A stretch of 64,000 bases of DNA, taken from the NCBI GenBank assembly GCA_017654935.2, contig CM065689.1, positions 61,235,752 through 61,299,751 of the forward strand. Direction: 5' to 3'. Below are positions 1 to 64,000 of the stretch, in pieces. How positions within the stretch are numbered: position 1 is the stretch's first letter; every line of letters starts with the position of its first letter. Both the position numbers and the translations under genes were made by a program. Below the pieces are notes generated by a model. That model was not told the origin of the DNA and ran no database searches. It worked only from the letters and a program-made list of their open reading frames with translations. The stretch comes from Phymorhynchus buccinoides (Eukaryota; Mollusca; Gastropoda; Neogastropoda; Raphitomidae).

Positions 1-75
1 TAGGAGGGCACAGATGAAGTTAGGAGGGAACAGATGGAGTTAGGAGGGAACAGATGGAGTTAGGAGGGCACAGAT
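1..75. repeat. 20-bp tandem repeat, cut by the window edge
   Basis: Four copies of a 20-bp unit (taggagggaacagatggagt and variants). The array probably continues to the left. Intronic. Confidence 0.9.
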
Positions 76-282
76 GAATTCAAATTGATTCTATCAGTAT
101 ATCAGGTTTTTACTTTCAAATAAATCATGCACTTTTTTTGTGTATAAATGTTAATATAAATACATGAATACCATCTAAAGGGATTCCTAAAAATGCATGT
201 GTACATTTTTAAAATAATAAAAATGCCTGCATACACTATAAAAATGCACTAGCACATGCAGAAACAGAACATGAGAAAACAA

Positions 283-424
283 ACATGAGCACATGTGTGT
301 GGTCCCCTTCAAAGGAGAATAATGTGCCAATAAATACAACATCCATAAACGAACATGAGCACATGTGTGTGGTCCCCTTCAAAGGAGAATAATGTGCCAA
401 TAAATACAACATCCATAAACGTCC
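283..424. repeat. 71-bp tandem duplication
   Basis: Two near-identical 71-bp units starting at the catgagcacatgtg motif at 283 and 354. The rest of 76-615 is AT-rich intron with no other feature seen. Confidence 0.9.
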
Positions 425-615
425 ACAAAAGAATTTTTTCCAGTAAACTATTGCCTTGAAGTTATGATCTGATATCTTTCCTTCCATTTCTTTTTACAGC
501 AAACAATTTTTGTTAACATTGTTTTTCAAGGCTGAATGGGTAATTAGACCAGTGATTTAATTTCGATCTTCACTTAGAAAAATGCAGCCAATTTCAACAA
601 CCACGGCCCTCTCAC

Positions 616-60714
<60,099 letters not shown>

Positions 60715-60839
60715 CTGAGTAGTAGACAGGCAGTAGTTTCAACATGGCTTGGCAGGCAAACAAAAAGGGGGCCCTAAGCTCTCTGTGTACTATTGGCCCA
60801 TTCAAAATATTACGGGCAGCATCTAGGCACCATAAAGAA

Positions 60840-60945
60840 TAATCCTGCTAAGTTTCGTTCAGATTGGTTCAGTGGTTTAGGCGCTATGAAGGGGAGCATC
60901 TTTGGTCACACACAGACGCGCGCACACACACACATAAATAGTATG
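60840..60945 (+). mobile_element. RTE-like LINE 3' end
   Basis: Has ctgctaagtttcgttcagat and tggttcagtggtttaggcgc followed by a CA tract. This wording is typical of RTE-clade 3' UTR ends. Only the end is visible. Confidence 0.55.
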
Positions 60946-61146
60946 AATATAGAATCTCAGTTACGGTATTAGCTGAGCTCCATTCCCCTAATCTGAAGGA
61001 CTAAAAGTTGGTGCATTTGAAATGCAGAATAGTTTGCTTTGATAAAACCTTTTTGTGTCCAATGTCTGTATTTGTGAACCTCAGAAACAAACTCAGTTAT
61101 CTTTAACTTTACGATTTGTTCTGTGTTCTGAAAAAAAGAAGAAGAA

Positions 61147-61690
61147 TTTTTTTGTATATATATATATACATGCATAGGGACAGCAGAGAAAGGCACAGCC
61201 ATCATCCCCGTCGTAATGTAGTCTCTCTCGTTCTATATATATACATGCATAGGGACAGCAGAGAAAGGCACAGCCATCATCCCCGTCGTAATGTAGTCTC
61301 TCTCGTTCTATATATATACATGCATAGGGACAGCAGAGAAAGGCACAGCCATCATCCCCGTCATAATGTAGTCTCTCTCGTTCTATATATATACATGCAT
61401 AGGGACAGCAGAGAAAGGCACAGCCATCATCCCCGTCATAATGTAGTCTCTCTCGTTCTATATATATACATGCATAGGGACAGCAGAGAAAGGCACAGCC
61501 ATCATCCCCGTCATAATGTAGTCTCTCTCGTTCTATATATATACATGCATAGGGACAGCAGAGAAAGGCACAGCCATCATCCCCGTCGTAATGTAGTCTC
61601 TCTCGTTCTATATATATACATGCATAGGGACAGCAGAGAAAGGCACAGCCATCATCCCCGTCGTAATGTAGTCTCTCTCGTTCTTATAGA
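61147..61690. repeat. 75-bp tandem array, about 7 copies
   Basis: The unit contains tacatgcatagggacagcag and agaaaggcacagccatcatc plus a (TA)n stretch. Region 60946-61146 is plain intron. Confidence 0.95.
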
Positions 61691-62575
61691 ACTGGGACTA
61701 CAACAAACCAAACATGCAGGCACACACACACACCATCTTTCACGGGTAAAAATTAAATTACGACTGAATCCTCAGCCTCACAACACAACTTTATTCTACC
61801 GCCTTTCTTCTCTTCATCTACACTGCATATATCTAAAAGTGACAATAAAGAACATGAAAACAACAAGCTTGCTGGTTTATAAATAGGACAATGTCTACTT
61901 CTGTTGTCTTTTTCAAGCTGACCTCAAGTCGGCAGTGAAGACTTGTGACACAACATACCGTGACAATCTGGTTCAGTCAAAATTGAAAGGGTTAACATTT
62001 CATTTTGAGATATTTTGAGTTGATATTTAGCCTAAAAAGGTGTTGCCATAAAAACAATTATTATTTAATTGTGACCCAAAAATTATTATGAGTTACTGAG
62101 TTTTTGTAGTGCATGTACCTGTTTTTTTAATACAGTGGAAATCTGGTAAGACAAATTGAAAAGAAGACTGAAAAATTGTTTTCAGATAGCTGATATTTTG
62201 AGATAAAAAAAGTGTTGCCATTTAAGTAAGAAGGATTAAATAGAGACAAAACAAGTAGACCATGTTCGCAAACAGGCCAGAATTAATTCATTTTTGGCAC
62301 TTAATATGTCCCTTACACTATCATGCTTGTAAAAATACACATTCTATTTTTTTCCTGAAAATCATTTATTAGTATTATTGTGAGTTACCAAGATTTTGTA
62401 GCCCGTATTTCAGCTACCTGGTTTCTACTGTATCTGCATAATACAGTAATACTGCCTTTATTCAACACAGTTTTAAGAGATTCTGTTTGGGTTTTTTATA
62501 TTGAAATTTCTTTGTTCTGCAGAAGTCCTGTTGAAATATAAATATTACCTAGTTGATTTCATGAATCTTTATCCG
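61691..62575. other. AT-rich unique sequence, no feature
   Basis: About 880 bases without repeat, element or exon-like frame. If the gene's Tudor-domain exons were inside the window, this is where they should be; none is seen. Confidence 0.6.
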
Positions 62576-62579
62576 AGTC

Positions 62580-63780
62580 AATGTCAGCATCATGCTTTCT
62601 GTATTACTAATGTCAGTATTATGCTTTCTGTATTATTAATGTCAGCATCATGCTTTCTGTATTACTAATGTCAGTATTATGCTTTCTGTATTATTAATGT
62701 CAGTATTATGCTTTCTGTATTACTAATGTCAGTATTATGCTTTCTGTATTACTAATGTCAGTATTATGCTTTCTGTATTATTAATGTCAGCATCATGCTT
62801 TCTGTATTACTAATGTCAGCATCATGCTTTCTGTATTATTATTGTCAGCATTATGCTTTCTGAATTATTAATGTCAGCATCATGCTTTCTGTATTATTAT
62901 TGTCAGTATTATGCTTTCTGTATTACTAATGTCAGTATTATGCTTTCTGTATTATTAATGTCAGCATCATGCTTTCTGTATTACTAATGTCAGCATCATG
63001 CTTTCTGTATTATTATTGTCAGTATTATGCTTTCTGTATTATTAATGTCAGCATCATGCTTTCTGTATTATTATTGTCAGCATTATGCTTTCTGTATTAT
63101 TAATGTCAGCATCATGCTTTCTGTATTATTATTGTCAGTATTATGCTTTCTGTATTATTAATGTCAGCATTATGCTTTCTGTATTATTAATGTCAGCATC
63201 ATGCTTTCTGTATTATTATTGTCAGCATTATGCTTTCTGTATTACTAATGTCAGCATCATGCTTTCTGTATTATTAATGTCAGCATTATGCTTTCTGTAT
63301 TATTTATGTCAGCATCATGCTTTCTGTATTATTGTCAGTATTATGCTTTCTGTATTATTAATGTCAGCATTATGCTTTCTGTATTATTAATGTCAGCATC
63401 ATGCTTTCTGTATTATTATTGTCAGTATTATGCTTTCTGTATTACTAATGTCAGTATTATGCTTTCTGTATTATTAATGTCAGTATTATGCTTTCTGTAT
63501 TATTGTCAGCATCATGCTTTCTGTATTATTAATGTCAGCATCATGCTTTCTGTATTATTAATGTCAGCATTATGCTTTCTGTATTAGTAATGTCAGCATC
63601 ATGCTTTATGTATTATTGTCAGTATTATGCTTTCTGTATTATTGTCAGCATTATGCTTTCTGGATTATTAATGTCAGTATTATGCTTTCTGTATTATTAA
63701 TGTCAGCATTATGCTTTCTGTATTATTATTGTCAGCATCATGCTTTCTGTATTATTAATGTCAGTATTATGCTTTCTGTT
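62580..63780. repeat. 29-bp minisatellite, about 41 copies
   Basis: The unit contains atgtcagcatcatgctttct and gtattatta, with CAT/TAT and TTA/CTA variants and occasional 26- or 23-bp units. It ends directly at the LINE sequence. Confidence 0.95.
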
Positions 63781-63791
63781 TCTCTGATTTC

Positions 63792-64000
63792 TTTCACAGC
63801 AAGATAGCCACCATCCGCCACAATCTTGATTCTCAATCTGCTCCACCATCAACTGACTCTGTCCCTGATCCCTCCTTTTCTGGCACTATGTGGTCTGAGT
63901 TCCGTTCTGTTTCCACTGATGAGGTTAAGAAGATTTTGACCCGAACTCAGACTAAAACCTGTGAACTAGACCCTCTACCTTTATCTCTCTTCTCCCAGTG
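63792..64000 (+). mobile_element. LINE ORF2 fragment, running off the right edge
   Basis: The frame from about 63789 reads FFHSKIATIRHNLDSQS… then MWSEFRSVSTDEVKKIL and TQTKTCELDPLPLSLFSQ without stops. FF..KI..IR..LD and VS.DEV.K.L…T..CELDPLP are the linker and start of reverse transcriptase in CR1/jockey-group non-LTR retrotransposons. Whether the copy is intact cannot be seen from 209 bases; opposite strand to the host gene. Confidence 0.88.

Overview
The window looks like animal genomic DNA, not bacterial. It has spliced exons with GT-AG borders, LINE, SINE and MITE copies with ATT tails, and very large tandem repeats. The transposon mix and the intron style suggest a lophotrochozoan, perhaps a gastropod mollusc; that is inference. 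No bacterial gene, operon, CRISPR array or genuine tRNA/rRNA gene is visible.

One gene spans almost the whole window on the minus strand: an ERCC6L2-like SNF2-family DNA-repair ATPase. I could place 21 exons (about 2.5 kb of coding sequence, about 840 codons) between 60714 (5' side) and 616 (3' side). Intron phases agree throughout except at two places, the exon 3/4 join and exon 11. All SNF2 signatures appear in order: Walker [10 protein letters not shown] (exon 6), LIVGPGSVLYNW (8), TTFET (9), DEVH (10), LTGTALQN (11), VFSYST (16), STKAGGLGLN (17/18) and QAQDRAYRIGQ (18/19). A cysteine cluster, CPCGSG...RRRCCH, lies between the two lobes (14). The N-terminal Tudor region and the C-terminal part (HEBO region) are not seen and probably lie outside the window.

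Layout from left to right: 1-5.2 kb, exons 21-19 with microsatellites and a 59-bp array; 6-10.4 kb, a 49-bp array; 10.6-11.45 kb, a complete tRNA-headed SINE with an 11-bp target duplication; 11.6 kb, exon 18; 11.8-18.1 kb, a 35-bp array split by a probable solo LTR; 18.3-24.9 kb, exons 17-13, each next to its own array; 25.3-31.3 kb, a 64-bp array of about 95 copies; 31.3-33.3 kb, exon 12 and a fragmented exon 11; 33.4-39.2 kb, nested MITEs and 87/54/90-bp arrays; 39.2-48.4 kb, exons 10-7 buried in arrays; 49.9-51.1 kb, exon 6 with an array made from its own 3' end; 51.6-55.1 kb, piggyBac-like elements, an inverted repeat and exon 5; 55.6-60.7 kb, exons 4-1; 61-64 kb, arrays and a plus-strand LINE ORF running off the right edge. 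More than half the window is tandem repeat.

The most striking pattern is that many arrays are not purely intronic. Their repeat unit contains the splice junction of the adjacent exon: the last bases of the exon plus the 5' splice site (exons 2, 6, 7, 9, 12, 16, 18 and less clearly 8), or the 3' splice site plus the first bases of the exon (exons 8, 12, 15, 17, and as single duplications 5, 20, 21). The gene therefore carries roughly 200 extra 5' splice-site copies and about 60 extra 3' splice-site copies. I know of no description of such a pattern, and it is the main candidate for something new here.
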